A stretch of DNA of 9,032 bases from NCBI GenBank assembly GCA_903905395.1, contig CAIVGD010000390.1, positions 1 through 9,032 on the forward strand. The letters are read 5' to 3'. The notes under the pieces were generated by a model that did not search any database, was not told the origin of the DNA, and saw nothing but the letters and a program-made list of their open reading frames with translations. The translations under genes and the position numbers were made by a program. The stretch is from an uncultured Verrucomicrobiota bacterium (GTDB lineage: Bacteria > Verrucomicrobiota > Verrucomicrobiia > Methylacidiphilales > Verrucolacustridaceae). Of this stretch, positions 1 to 7,044 are shown piece after piece. Position 1 is the first letter of the stretch. Each line of letters begins with the position of its first letter.

Positions 1-154
1 CTCCAACCCTCCTTCGTCCCACTGCATCGGGGCGATATGTGTGTGTGAAGGTGCGAATGTACGAAAGTGGTGTTTTTTATTTCCTAACGTCCCGCGGGGA
101 TTCCTCCTCGCCCGTTGTTAATTCTGAAGCGGAAAGTTTGAGTGGGTAGCCCTC
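1..154. other. Left-edge non-coding stretch, nothing recognised
   Basis: No gene, RNA or repeat could be supported here. It lies downstream of the minus-strand toxin gene. A T-run at 73-78 has no convincing stem next to it, so no terminator is called. A minus-strand ATG at 25-27 would read off the left edge, but it has no ribosome binding site and too little sequence to judge. Confidence 0.5.
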
Positions 155-541
155 TTATCTGATCTTTGGAATCTGGGGCAGATGATCGAAGTGGGCGTCC
201 CGCGTGTAAATCACGAGCGAATGTTCCAACGCTAACGCTGCAATCCAGATATCGTTTGTTGGGATAGGCGTGCCCTGTTTGCGAAGATGAACATAAAGAG
301 CCGCACAGTGGTGAGTCGTCACATCGGTGGAATGAACCGTGCGCACCCCAGGTTGATGAAGAAACTCGGTCAACATCCGGGCCTGCACATCCCCGTGCTT
401 TAAAAGAAGGGAAGCGACCCGGATCTCCGCCAGCACGACAAAGGGGACGACCACTAGTGCCGCTGTTTCGAGACGGGACACGACTTCTGGATCGCCAGAG
501 CAAAAATCAATGAAGCGGTTGCTGTCGATCAATAATCGCAT
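155..541 (-). CDS. vapC: VapC-like PIN-domain ribonuclease toxin
   Basis: This is a 128-residue PIN-domain protein, the usual VapC length. VapC toxins are Mg2+-dependent RNases that stop translation by cutting tRNA or rRNA when free of antitoxin. The acidic residues of the fold are all visible: Asp6 in the N-terminal LLIDSN motif, Glu39 in VLAEIR, Asp97 in TNDIWIAA, and Asp115 in TRDAHFDHL near the C terminus. It therefore looks catalytically intact. The ATG at 541 follows the stop codon of the upstream antitoxin gene by three bases, so the two are almost certainly co-transcribed and translationally coupled. It is transcribed away from the atp operon. The RNA target cannot be read from the sequence. 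The vapC name reflects family membership, not a proven orthologue. Confidence 0.88.
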   Translation of the reverse strand: MRLLIDSNRFIDFCSGDPEVVSRLETAALVVVPFVVLAEIRVASLLLKHGDVQARMLTEFLHQPGVRTVHSTDVTTHHCAALYVHLRKQGTPIPTNDIWIAALALEHSLVIYTRDAHFDHLPQIPKIR

Positions 542-544
542 GGT

Positions 545-841
545 TTATTTCCAGTCTTCCGGGTTCACCTGATCCATCTGGGACAGAGCCTCAGCCCAGG
601 AAGCTCGATCCACCTCTCCGGGCTTGTTGAGCAACGAGCGAAGAGAGCGGTAGTGAACGGGCTGACCACCCATTCCCAGTCCTCGTTCCATGGCCTGCAG
701 GGCTGCTTGATTCAGACTGATCTCCTCCATGGCCGCGGTTTCCCGAAGTCGGGCATCCGCCGCCTCCGGAACGTCACGTATAGTGTACTGTGTTTTCTGC
801 TTTTGCCTCATGCCTTCAACGTAGGCATTGACCGCACGCAT
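545..841 (-). CDS. vapB: VapB-like ribbon-helix-helix antitoxin
   Basis: This is a 98-residue antitoxin partner of the PIN toxin just downstream. Residues about 17-54 (QYTIRDVPEAADARLRETAA onward) read as a FitA/VapB-type ribbon-helix-helix DNA-binding domain: a beta strand, then a helix, then the ISLNQAALQAME second helix. The C-terminal tail (about 78-98, ending in NPEDWK) has the acidic-plus-tryptophan pattern of VapB tails that plug the toxin active site. Antitoxins of this kind usually repress their own operon together with the toxin. The start is uncertain. The ATG at 841 gives 98 residues but has no good Shine-Dalgarno, and a second ATG at 811 (residue 11) would still keep the whole domain. 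The gene ends three bases before the toxin ATG. Confidence 0.82.
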   Translation of the reverse strand: MRAVNAYVEGMRQKQKTQYTIRDVPEAADARLRETAAMEEISLNQAALQAMERGLGMGGQPVHYRSLRSLLNKPGEVDRASWAEALSQMDQVNPEDWK

Positions 842-988
842 GTCAACCGGAGGTGCTTATTGGGGTTGGGTATGACGGCATCGCAAGAATGAAAAATGGA
901 GGTGGATGCACCTCGACGATCGAAACGGTGGCGTGGGGTGGAACAGCTTGGCAGGAGTGGGGCTTTGCGCTCAATTGGAAGGCTACTC
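842..988. promoter_or_regulatory. Divergent intergenic region between vapBC and atp operon
   Basis: This region must hold the promoters of vapBC (leftward) and of the atp operon (rightward), unless the latter is transcribed from elsewhere. No convincing -35/-10 pair was found on either strand. The hexamer GAGGTG occurs at 850-855 and 899-904, and its reverse complement CACCTC at 909-914. The last two form a perfect 6-bp inverted repeat with a 4-base loop. VapB-type proteins bind inverted repeats upstream of their own gene, so an operator role is possible but unproven. Confidence 0.4.
977..982 (+). promoter_or_regulatory. Ribosome binding site deciding the atpB start
   Basis: GGAAGG lies six bases before the ATG at 989. 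The in-frame upstream ATG at 896 has no comparable site, so the site favours the 281-residue form of AtpB. Confidence 0.65.
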
Positions 989-1834
989 ATGGATATATTT
1001 TTCCCTTTTGCATCCGTCTCAGGAGGGGCTGCTGTTCCTGCCGCCGCCACAACTTTTTTTCAGCTCGGACCTCTGCCCATCACCAGCAGTATGGTCGGCT
1101 CTTGGGCGGTGGCTTTGCTAATCCTTGCCGTGGTCAGTTTGGGAACGCGAAAAATGGCTATGGTGCCCAGGGGGTCGCAAAATCTCGTGGAGGCAGTGGT
1201 GGAGGCGGCCCAAAATATGGTTGCCGGCTTGCTCGACCCCAAGGTGGTCCGCTGGGCTTTTCCCCTCATTTCGACCTACTTCATTTTCATCACCCTTTCC
1301 AACCTGCTCGATCTTATGCCCGGAGTCGGCAGTGTCGGTTATGGGATTGCCAAGGAGGGGGGCTTGCCTTTCGCGCTCGAACACGTGAATCGGCCCCTTC
1401 TTCGTCCGCCGACCGCCGACGCAAACCTCACCGTGGCGATGGCGTTGATTTATTTTATAATGAGCACTATCTGGGCCATCCGTTTCAACGGCCCCATCGG
1501 TCTGATTAAACATATCTTTGGGGTGAAGGGGAAGATAGGCGGGTTCCTTCTCCTCCCCATGACGGTGATTTTTTTCATTGTCGGCATTGTTGAGGTTATC
1601 TCGATCCTTATCCGACCCGTCTCCCTCTCGATGCGTCTGTACGGTAACATTTACGGCGGGGAGAGCGTCTTGACCCAGATGCTGAAGATGATGCCGTTTG
1701 GGCTGGCGGCGGTGCCGTTTTACTTTCTGGAGTTGATCGTCTCCCTCGTTCAGGCGATTGTATTCACCATGCTTTGTGTGGCTTTTACGGCCACACTTTG
1801 TTCGCATTCCGAAGAGGAAAGCGGGCACCACTAG
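989..1834 (+). CDS. atpB: F1Fo ATP synthase subunit a
   Basis: Subunit a is the membrane stator of the Fo motor. It provides the two half-channels that lead protons to and from the c-ring. From the ATG at 989 the protein is 281 residues with five or more hydrophobic segments, at about 38-52, 88-108, 146-165, 186-208 and 240-272. The conserved PTADANLT motif sits at 141-148. The essential arginine is Arg216 in the SLSMRLYGN signature, equivalent to E. coli Arg210. An in-frame ATG at 896 would add 31 residues rich in Arg, Gly and Ser that look non-native. The GGAAGG at 977-982 supports 989 instead. This is the first gene of the operon, and an 83-bp leader separates it from atpE. No atpI or atpZ precedes it. 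Confidence 0.96.
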   Translation: MDIFFPFASVSGGAAVPAAATTFFQLGPLPITSSMVGSWAVALLILAVVSLGTRKMAMVPRGSQNLVEAVVEAAQNMVAGLLDPKVVRWAFPLISTYFIFITLSNLLDLMPGVGSVGYGIAKEGGLPFALEHVNRPLLRPPTADANLTVAMALIYFIMSTIWAIRFNGPIGLIKHIFGVKGKIGGFLLLPMTVIFFIVGIVEVISILIRPVSLSMRLYGNIYGGESVLTQMLKMMPFGLAAVPFYFLELIVSLVQAIVFTMLCVAFTATLCSHSEEESGHH

Positions 1835-1917
1835 AAAGATCCCGGGAGATCTCGTTCCTAACGGCCCGTGAGGGTCGGGGAAGCGGGAGACCGGAACCAA
1901 GAAGAAAGGGACAACCT

Positions 1918-2142
1918 ATGATGTTGGCAGAAGCAGGACAGATCACCTTTAACGGAATGCAATTGGCGGTCGCGCTGGTCGGCGCCTGTGCGGCGCTCGG
2001 CGTCGGCTTGATTGGTGGAAAGGCGGCCGAGGCTATCGGGAGGAATCCCGGAGCCTTTAATCCGGTGCTGATCATCAGCCTTCTCGGGATGGCGTTTGCC
2101 GAGGGTCTCGCGATCCTCGTCTATTTCGTCGTCAATAAATAA
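1918..2142 (+). CDS. atpE: F1Fo ATP synthase subunit c
   Basis: This 74-residue two-helix proteolipid forms the rotating c-ring. The first helix carries small residues spaced every second position (Gly22, Cys24, Ala26, Gly28, Gly30). The polar loop is the classical GRNP (41-44), which contacts gamma and epsilon. The ion-binding carboxylate is Glu62 in GMAFAEGLA. The next residue is Gly rather than Ser/Thr, and the first helix has no Gln at the place seen in Na+-binding rings, so a proton-type ring is inferred. The start at 1918 has AAAGGG seven bases upstream. A second ATG follows directly at 1921, and the reading frame is open further upstream but that stretch is not c-subunit-like. c is needed in many copies per complex, which fits the good ribosome binding site and long leader. 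Confidence 0.96.
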   Translation: MMLAEAGQITFNGMQLAVALVGACAALGVGLIGGKAAEAIGRNPGAFNPVLIISLLGMAFAEGLAILVYFVVNK

Positions 2143-2163
2143 CCTCGAGCCGGCCGAACCGCC

Positions 2164-2691
2164 ATGCTGGCTACTTCCCTCGTCGAGACCGGGCACCAGC
2201 TCGCGGAGCAAATGGGGATCGATTGGGCGAAATTCACCGCACAAACGATCAACTTTCTCCTCGTGTTGGGGGTGCTCTGGTACTTCGCCTATCGCCCCGT
2301 CCTCCGGATGCTGGCGGATCGCAAGCGACTGATTCAAGAGGGCTTGGCCGACGCCGAACGAGGGCGTCAAAGTTTGGCGCAAGCGGAAGAGGAGCGTCGC
2401 AAAATTCTCCGGGAAGCCGAAGCTCGCTCGGAGAGGATGGTGGCGGAGGCGAGGGCCGCTGCCGATGTCCAAGGCGCCAAACGGCTGGCCGCGGCCCAAA
2501 CTCAGGCGGAGACATTGGTCCAACAAGCCCGTGAGACCATGACGCGCGACCGAGCCAAGCTCGAGGTCGAGATGCGCCAAGAGCTCGTGCGTCTCGTGGT
2601 TCTCACCACGGGAAAAGTTGTCGGTCGCGTGCTCACCCCGCAGGACGAGGAACGCCTGCGCCAGGAAGCGGTGGCGCAGATCGCGGGATAA
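2164..2691 (+). CDS. atpF: F1Fo ATP synthase subunit b
   Basis: Subunit b is the peripheral stalk that holds the F1 head against rotation. The protein is 175 residues. One membrane helix lies at about 25-43, followed by the FAYRPVLRML hinge and then a long charged, alanine-rich coiled coil (about 50-150) ending near delta. Only one b-type gene is present, so the stalk is expected to be a b homodimer rather than b/b-prime. The start is not certain. The ATG at 2164 has no Shine-Dalgarno, while the ATG at 2212 (residue 17, directly before GIDWAKF) has a GGAG three bases upstream and would give a 159-residue protein close to the E. coli length. An N-terminal extension is, as I recall, common in Verrucomicrobiota, so the longer form is kept. 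Confidence 0.93.
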   Translation: MLATSLVETGHQLAEQMGIDWAKFTAQTINFLLVLGVLWYFAYRPVLRMLADRKRLIQEGLADAERGRQSLAQAEEERRKILREAEARSERMVAEARAAADVQGAKRLAAAQTQAETLVQQARETMTRDRAKLEVEMRQELVRLVVLTTGKVVGRVLTPQDEERLRQEAVAQIAG

Positions 2692-2719
2692 GCCCTGACC
2701 CCGTGCCGCACCAATCCCG

Positions 2720-3109
2720 ATGAAGATCAACCGAGCCGCCCGCGCCGAAGCCAAAACCCTCTTCCGGATCTGTCGATCGGAAAAAGGGCTGGATGAAAGC
2801 CGCCTCCGCAAGGTGGTCGCCCTCATCGCAAAGCAGCGTCCGCGGGGCTACCTGCAAGTACTTGGGCGGCTAGCCCAACTTGCCAAACTGGAAGTCGAAC
2901 GGCACACCCATGAGGTGATCTCCTCCATTCAGTTGGAGGATGGGGGAAAATCGATCTTCGCGATGCTGGAAAAACATTTTGGGAAACCGCTGGCCCAAAG
3001 GACCGAAGTCCGGTCCGAGGTTCTCGGCGGATTAAAAATCCGCGTGGGCAGCGATGTTTGGGACGCGACCCTGCGCGGGCGCCTCGAGGCGCTCGGCCGG
3101 TCGGTCTGA
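2720..3109 (+). CDS. atpH: F1Fo ATP synthase subunit delta, short form
   Basis: Delta joins the b stalk to the top of the F1 head. The protein is only 129 residues, against about 175-180 in typical bacterial delta. The C-terminal signature is clear (EVRSEVLGGLKIRVGSDVWD, about 96-115). The N-terminal helical bundle, which normally grips the alpha N termini, is reduced to about 90 residues. This is not a missed start: an in-frame TGA at 2696-2698 lies eight codons before the ATG, and no ATG, GTG or TTG intervenes in frame. No Shine-Dalgarno is visible before the ATG at 2720. The gene sits 28 bases after atpF and 30 bases before atpA. Short deltas of this kind are, to my recollection, seen in some Verrucomicrobiota. 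Confidence 0.88.
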   Translation: MKINRAARAEAKTLFRICRSEKGLDESRLRKVVALIAKQRPRGYLQVLGRLAQLAKLEVERHTHEVISSIQLEDGGKSIFAMLEKHFGKPLAQRTEVRSEVLGGLKIRVGSDVWDATLRGRLEALGRSV

Positions 3110-3139
3110 ACCGGGTTTAGGAAAAAAAGGAGTCAGAAA

Positions 3140-4681
3140 ATGAGTAGTGGAATTATCGCAGAAATCGAAGCTGAAATCGGAAAACTCAAATCCGAGGCCA
3201 CGAAAAGCCACACCGGACGTGTCCGCGAAATCGGGGACGGCGTGGCCAAGATAGAAGGTCTGACGGGAGTTGCCCTCAACGAAATGATCGAGTTTCCCGG
3301 CGGCGTGACCGGCTTGGCCTTAAATCTCGAGGAGACCGAGGTGGGCACCATCATCATTGGAGATTTTACGCGCATCAAAGAAGGGGACGAGGTCAAGGCG
3401 ACCGGCAAACTCCTTCAGGTGCCTGTGGGGAAGGGGTTGTTGGGTCGCGTGGTCAACGCTCTGGGGGAACCTCTCGACGGCAAAGGGGCGATCCAGGCGG
3501 AGACCACATATCCTGTGGAGAAGATTGCTCCAGGCATCATCAAACGTCAGTCGGTCAGTCAACCACTCCAGACAGGGATTCTCGCGATCGATACGATGAT
3601 TCCGATCGGGCGCGGGCAGCGGGAATTGATCATCGGCGATCGCTCGACGGGGAAGACTACCGTGGCGATCGACACGATTATCAATCAGGCCCGCATCAAC
3701 ATCCTAGCCGAGAAGTTGGGCGATAAAACTTTCCGGCCGGTTTATTCGATCTACGTGGCGATCGGGCAGAAAAACTCCAGCCTTGCGCGCACCCTCGCGG
3801 TGCTCGAGGAAAACGGAGCCCTCGCTTACACCATAATCGTCGCGGCTAACGCATCGGATTCAGCCACCTCCCAGTATCTCGCCCCGTTTGCGGGTTGCGC
3901 GATGGGGGAGTGGTTTATGGATCATGGGATGGATGCCCTGATTATTTTTGACGATCTTTCCAAGCATGCTGTGGCCTACCGTCAGGTCTCGCTCGTTTTG
4001 CGCCGTCCATCAGGACGGGAGGCTTATCCCGGCGATGTGTTTTATCTTCACTCCCGGCTCCTCGAGCGCAGTGCGCGTCTGAGTGAGCACGAGGGGGCGG
4101 GATCCTTGACGGCTCTGCCGATCATCGAGACGCAGGCTGGTGACGTTGCCGCGTACATCCCTACGAACGTAATTTCGATCACCGACGGGCAGATCTATTT
4201 GGAAACGGATCTCTTCTATCAAGGGGTCCGACCTGCGATCAGTGTGGGCCTTTCGGTCTCCCGCGTGGGTTCCGCCGCGCAAATCAAGGCGATCAAACAA
4301 GTGGCCGGCAAGATCAAACTCGAGTTGGCTCAGTTCCGCGAGTTGGCGGCTTTCGCCCAGTTTTCCAGTGATCTGGACGCGGCGACCAAGGCGAAGCTGG
4401 ACCGGGGCGCCCGTATTGTGGAGGTGTTCAAGCAAACCCAGTATCAACCTCTCTTGATCGAACTGCAGGTGGCCATCCTTTGGACGATCCAGAACGGATA
4501 TTTCGATGCCATTCCGGTGGACATGGTGAAGGCCTTCCAAAACCGCTTGGCCGAATATCTGACGACCCGCAAGGACAACATTCTGCGCGAGATCCGTGAG
4601 AAAAAAGTGATGGATGACGCCCTGACGGCGGAACTGAAGAGCGCGTTGAGCGACTTCGTGGCCAACCAACCGTCGGACTAA
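3140..4681 (+). CDS. atpA: F1Fo ATP synthase subunit alpha
   Basis: Alpha forms the non-catalytic nucleotide sites of the F1 hexamer. The protein has 513 residues, the normal length. The N-terminal helix and beta barrel span about 1-95. The P-loop is GDRSTGKT at 166-173 (Lys172, Thr173), followed by the central domain with LIIFDD (267-272) as Walker B. The arginine finger is Arg375 in VGLSVSRVGSAAQ, equivalent to E. coli Arg376, and inserts into the beta catalytic site. The C-terminal helical domain runs to the end. The usual P-loop sequence in this subunit is GDRQTGKT, so Ser replaces the common Gln at 169. A strong AAAGGAG lies seven bases before the ATG, one of the best ribosome binding sites in the operon. 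Confidence 0.98.
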   Translation: MSSGIIAEIEAEIGKLKSEATKSHTGRVREIGDGVAKIEGLTGVALNEMIEFPGGVTGLALNLEETEVGTIIIGDFTRIKEGDEVKATGKLLQVPVGKGLLGRVVNALGEPLDGKGAIQAETTYPVEKIAPGIIKRQSVSQPLQTGILAIDTMIPIGRGQRELIIGDRSTGKTTVAIDTIINQARINILAEKLGDKTFRPVYSIYVAIGQKNSSLARTLAVLEENGALAYTIIVAANASDSATSQYLAPFAGCAMGEWFMDHGMDALIIFDDLSKHAVAYRQVSLVLRRPSGREAYPGDVFYLHSRLLERSARLSEHEGAGSLTALPIIETQAGDVAAYIPTNVISITDGQIYLETDLFYQGVRPAISVGLSVSRVGSAAQIKAIKQVAGKIKLELAQFRELAAFAQFSSDLDAATKAKLDRGARIVEVFKQTQYQPLLIELQVAILWTIQNGYFDAIPVDMVKAFQNRLAEYLTTRKDNILREIREKKVMDDALTAELKSALSDFVANQPSD

Positions 4682-4691
4682 GGAAAAAAGA

Positions 4692-5567
4692 ATGGCTAGC
4701 ACACACGATATCCGTCGTCGGATCCGTTCGGTTCGTAATACCGCGCAGATCACCAAGGCGATGCAGATGGTGGCGGCCTCCAAGATGCGCAAAGCGCAGG
4801 CGATGGCGCTGGCAGGTCGGCCCTATGCGGAATCGCTCAACCGGGTGCTTTCTTCACTCGCGAACCGAGTTGGATCGCTCTCCCATCCTTTTCTTGAGAA
4901 ACGGGAGTTGCGGAGGCCGTGCGTCCTGATTCTGAGCACAGACAAGGGGTTGTGCGGGGCGCTAAACACAAACCTTCTGCGGGAGGTGGCCGTCCTGCCG
5001 AAAGAGACGGTTTTTGTCGCGGCAGGAAAGAAGGGGAAACAGTTTATCGCCCGGATGGGGCGAGAACTGCTGGCAGACTTTGATATCAAGGACGACGCCT
5101 CCAGCTACCGTGTGCGCCAGATGAGCCAGTTTCTCATCGACCAGTATCTGGAAGGGAAGATCGACAGCGTGAGTGTTTTTCACACCCGGTTCGTAAATAC
5201 GCTGGTGCAGAAGCCGGAGCAGAACGACCTCTTGCCGATCGGACGTTTGGCCAAGCTGGAAGCGGGGATCGTGGAAAAGCCGCCACAGGAACTGACGTCG
5301 GATGAAAATTTGCAGTATATCTACGAACCGAACGGGAATGAGGTGCTGTCGGCCCTGCTCCCCGCCTATCTCCATTTTCAGGTGTACCAGCTGGTGCTGG
5401 ACGCCAAGGCCTCCGAGCATTCCGCGCGGATGGTGGCAATGAAAAGCGCCACCGACAACGCGCAGGGGATGATCAAGGACCTCACCCTGGAGTACAACAA
5501 GGTCCGGCAGAACGGCATCACGACCGAACTGCTGGAAATCGCCACGGCCCAGATGGCCATGGCCTGA
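4692..5567 (+). CDS. atpG: F1Fo ATP synthase subunit gamma
   Basis: Gamma is the rotating central shaft that couples the c-ring to the catalytic sites. The protein has 291 residues. The N-terminal helix begins with the signature IRRRIRSVRNTAQITKAMQM (about 7-26). The Rossmann-like domain carries STDKGLCGALN (82-92). The C-terminal helix ends in GITTELLEIATAQMAMA, the part that passes through the alpha3beta3 core. No cyanobacterial or chloroplast type redox-regulatory cysteine insertion is seen. The gene starts ten bases after the atpA stop, with a GGA-containing purine run as ribosome binding site. Both ends match family conservation, so the start and stop are secure. Confidence 0.97.
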   Translation: MASTHDIRRRIRSVRNTAQITKAMQMVAASKMRKAQAMALAGRPYAESLNRVLSSLANRVGSLSHPFLEKRELRRPCVLILSTDKGLCGALNTNLLREVAVLPKETVFVAAGKKGKQFIARMGRELLADFDIKDDASSYRVRQMSQFLIDQYLEGKIDSVSVFHTRFVNTLVQKPEQNDLLPIGRLAKLEAGIVEKPPQELTSDENLQYIYEPNGNEVLSALLPAYLHFQVYQLVLDAKASEHSARMVAMKSATDNAQGMIKDLTLEYNKVRQNGITTELLEIATAQMAMA

Positions 5568-5587
5568 CGGAAAAAGGAGAACGCACT

Positions 5588-7015
5588 ATGGCAATCCAAA
5601 CAGCAGGCAACGTGGGCTCGATAGTCCAAGTCATCGGTCCGGTGGTGGACGTGGAATTTAGCGGGGACGCAAAAATGCCACCCCTCCTTTCCGCTTTGGA
5701 GGTGAACTACGAGGTCGCGGGCAAGAAAACGAGAGTCGTTCTGGAAGTGCAACAGCACTTGGGGGACGACTGGGCCCGCGCGGTGGCCATGTCATCGACG
5801 GAAGGCCTGAAGCGCGGCATGCCGGTGAAGAATACGGGTGGCCCCATCTCCATGCCGGTAGGAGAAGGTGTGTTGGGACGCGTCTTGAATGTACTCGGCG
5901 AACCGGTGGACGAACTGGGCCCGGTCACTTTCGTTAAACGGTATCCGATTCATCGACCGGCACCGACCTTGATCGAGCAGGACACGCAAGCCAAGGTGCT
6001 CGAGACTGGCATCAAGGTGATCGATCTGATCTGTCCCTTCACCAAAGGGGGCAAAGCCGGCGCGTTCGGCGGCGCAGGAGTGGGTAAGACCGTTGTCATC
6101 ATGGAACTGATTAACAATATCGCCAAGGGGCACGGCGGATTCTCCGTATTTGCCGGGGTGGGGGAACGGACCCGCGAGGGGAACGATCTCTATCATGAAA
6201 TGGCGGAGGCGGGCGTCATCAATCTAAAGGACATCTCCAAGTCCAAGGTGGCGCTGGTCTATGGACAGATGAACGAACCGCCCGGCGCGCGGATGCGGGT
6301 GGCGTTGAGCGCCCTGGCGGTTGCGGAATATTTCCGCGACGAAAAAAATCAGGACGTGCTTCTCTTCATCGACAATATTTTCCGATTCAGCCAGGCGGGT
6401 TCAGAGGTATCCGCACTTCTCGGACGCACCCCGAGTGCGGTGGGATATCAACCCACTCTTGCGGCTGAGATGGGCGATCTGCAGGAGCGGATCACCTCGA
6501 CGAAGAATGGATCGATTACTTCCTTTCAAGCGGTGTACGTGCCGGCGGACGATTTGACCGATCCAGCTCCGGCCAACACGTTTGCACACTTGGATTCGAC
6601 CATCGTGCTCGAGCGTTCCATCGCCGAGCTGGGCATCTATCCCGCGGTGGATCCGTTGGCCTCGACCTCCAAGGCGCTCGCGCCAGAGATCGTCGGACAA
6701 GAGCATTACGAGGTGGCGCGCGGTGTTCAGCGGGTTCTGCAGAAGTACAAAGATCTACAGGACATCATCGCGATCCTCGGAATGGATGAGTTGTCGCCGG
6801 AGGACAAGCTCACCGTCTATCGAGCCCGAAAAATCCAGCGTTTCCTCAGCCAACCGTTTGCCGTGGCCGAGGTGTTTACCGGCACGAAGGGCGAGTACGT
6901 CCCAGTGGCGGAGACGATCAAAGGATTTAAGGAAATTCTTGAGGGTAAGCATGACGACGTACCGGAGGCCGACTTTTATATGAAGGGCGGCATCTCGATG
7001 GTGTCGAAGGCCTAA
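5588..7015 (+). CDS. atpD: F1Fo ATP synthase subunit beta (catalytic)
   Basis: Beta carries the three catalytic sites that make ATP from ADP and phosphate. The protein is 475 residues. The N-terminal barrel spans about 1-85. The P-loop GGAGVGKT is at 161-168 (Lys167, Thr168). The catalytic glutamate is Glu193 in GERTREGND. Walker B is LLFIDNI at 258-264 (Asp262). The lever motif that touches gamma is DELSPED at 400-406, where the textbook sequence is DELSEED. The C-terminal helical domain includes ARKIQRFLSQPF. All catalytic residues are present, so the enzyme is expected to be active. The ATG at 5588 has AAGGAG eight bases upstream. The gene starts 20 bases after the atpG stop. Confidence 0.98.
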   Translation: MAIQTAGNVGSIVQVIGPVVDVEFSGDAKMPPLLSALEVNYEVAGKKTRVVLEVQQHLGDDWARAVAMSSTEGLKRGMPVKNTGGPISMPVGEGVLGRVLNVLGEPVDELGPVTFVKRYPIHRPAPTLIEQDTQAKVLETGIKVIDLICPFTKGGKAGAFGGAGVGKTVVIMELINNIAKGHGGFSVFAGVGERTREGNDLYHEMAEAGVINLKDISKSKVALVYGQMNEPPGARMRVALSALAVAEYFRDEKNQDVLLFIDNIFRFSQAGSEVSALLGRTPSAVGYQPTLAAEMGDLQERITSTKNGSITSFQAVYVPADDLTDPAPANTFAHLDSTIVLERSIAELGIYPAVDPLASTSKALAPEIVGQEHYEVARGVQRVLQKYKDLQDIIAILGMDELSPEDKLTVYRARKIQRFLSQPFAVAEVFTGTKGEYVPVAETIKGFKEILEGKHDDVPEADFYMKGGISMVSKA

Positions 7016-7044
7016 AGGATAAAGAGGAACCGGAACCCAAAACC

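Noticed and set aside
84..503. Minus-strand 139-codon open frame overlapping the PIN toxin
   Set aside because: It is Ser/Arg/Gly-rich and unlike any family. The toxin frame has all catalytic motifs.
896..988. Upstream in-frame ATG adding 31 residues to AtpB
   Set aside because: The added residues are Arg/Gly/Ser-rich and unlike subunit a. The ATG at 989 has GGAAGG at the right distance.
853..1509. Plus-strand open frame of 218 codons overlapping atpB
   Set aside because: Its low-complexity Gly/Arg/Ser composition and full overlap with a clear atpB mark it as a frame shadow.
1837..1852. AGATC/GATCT hairpin as a terminator inside the operon
   Set aside because: No T-tract follows and the stem is only five pairs. 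It may still have a role in translation.
1774..1917. Longer open frame in front of atpE
   Set aside because: It overlaps the end of atpB and has no subunit c character. The conserved protein starts at 1918 with a good ribosome binding site.
1118..2826. Long minus-strand open frames antisense to atpB, atpE, atpF and atpH
   Set aside because: Their products are His/Arg/Gln-rich with no domain, and they mirror codon bias of the real plus-strand genes.
4010..4792. Minus-strand 260-codon open frame antisense to atpA
   Set aside because: It is a shadow of a highly conserved gene, with no recognisable domain and no ribosome binding site.
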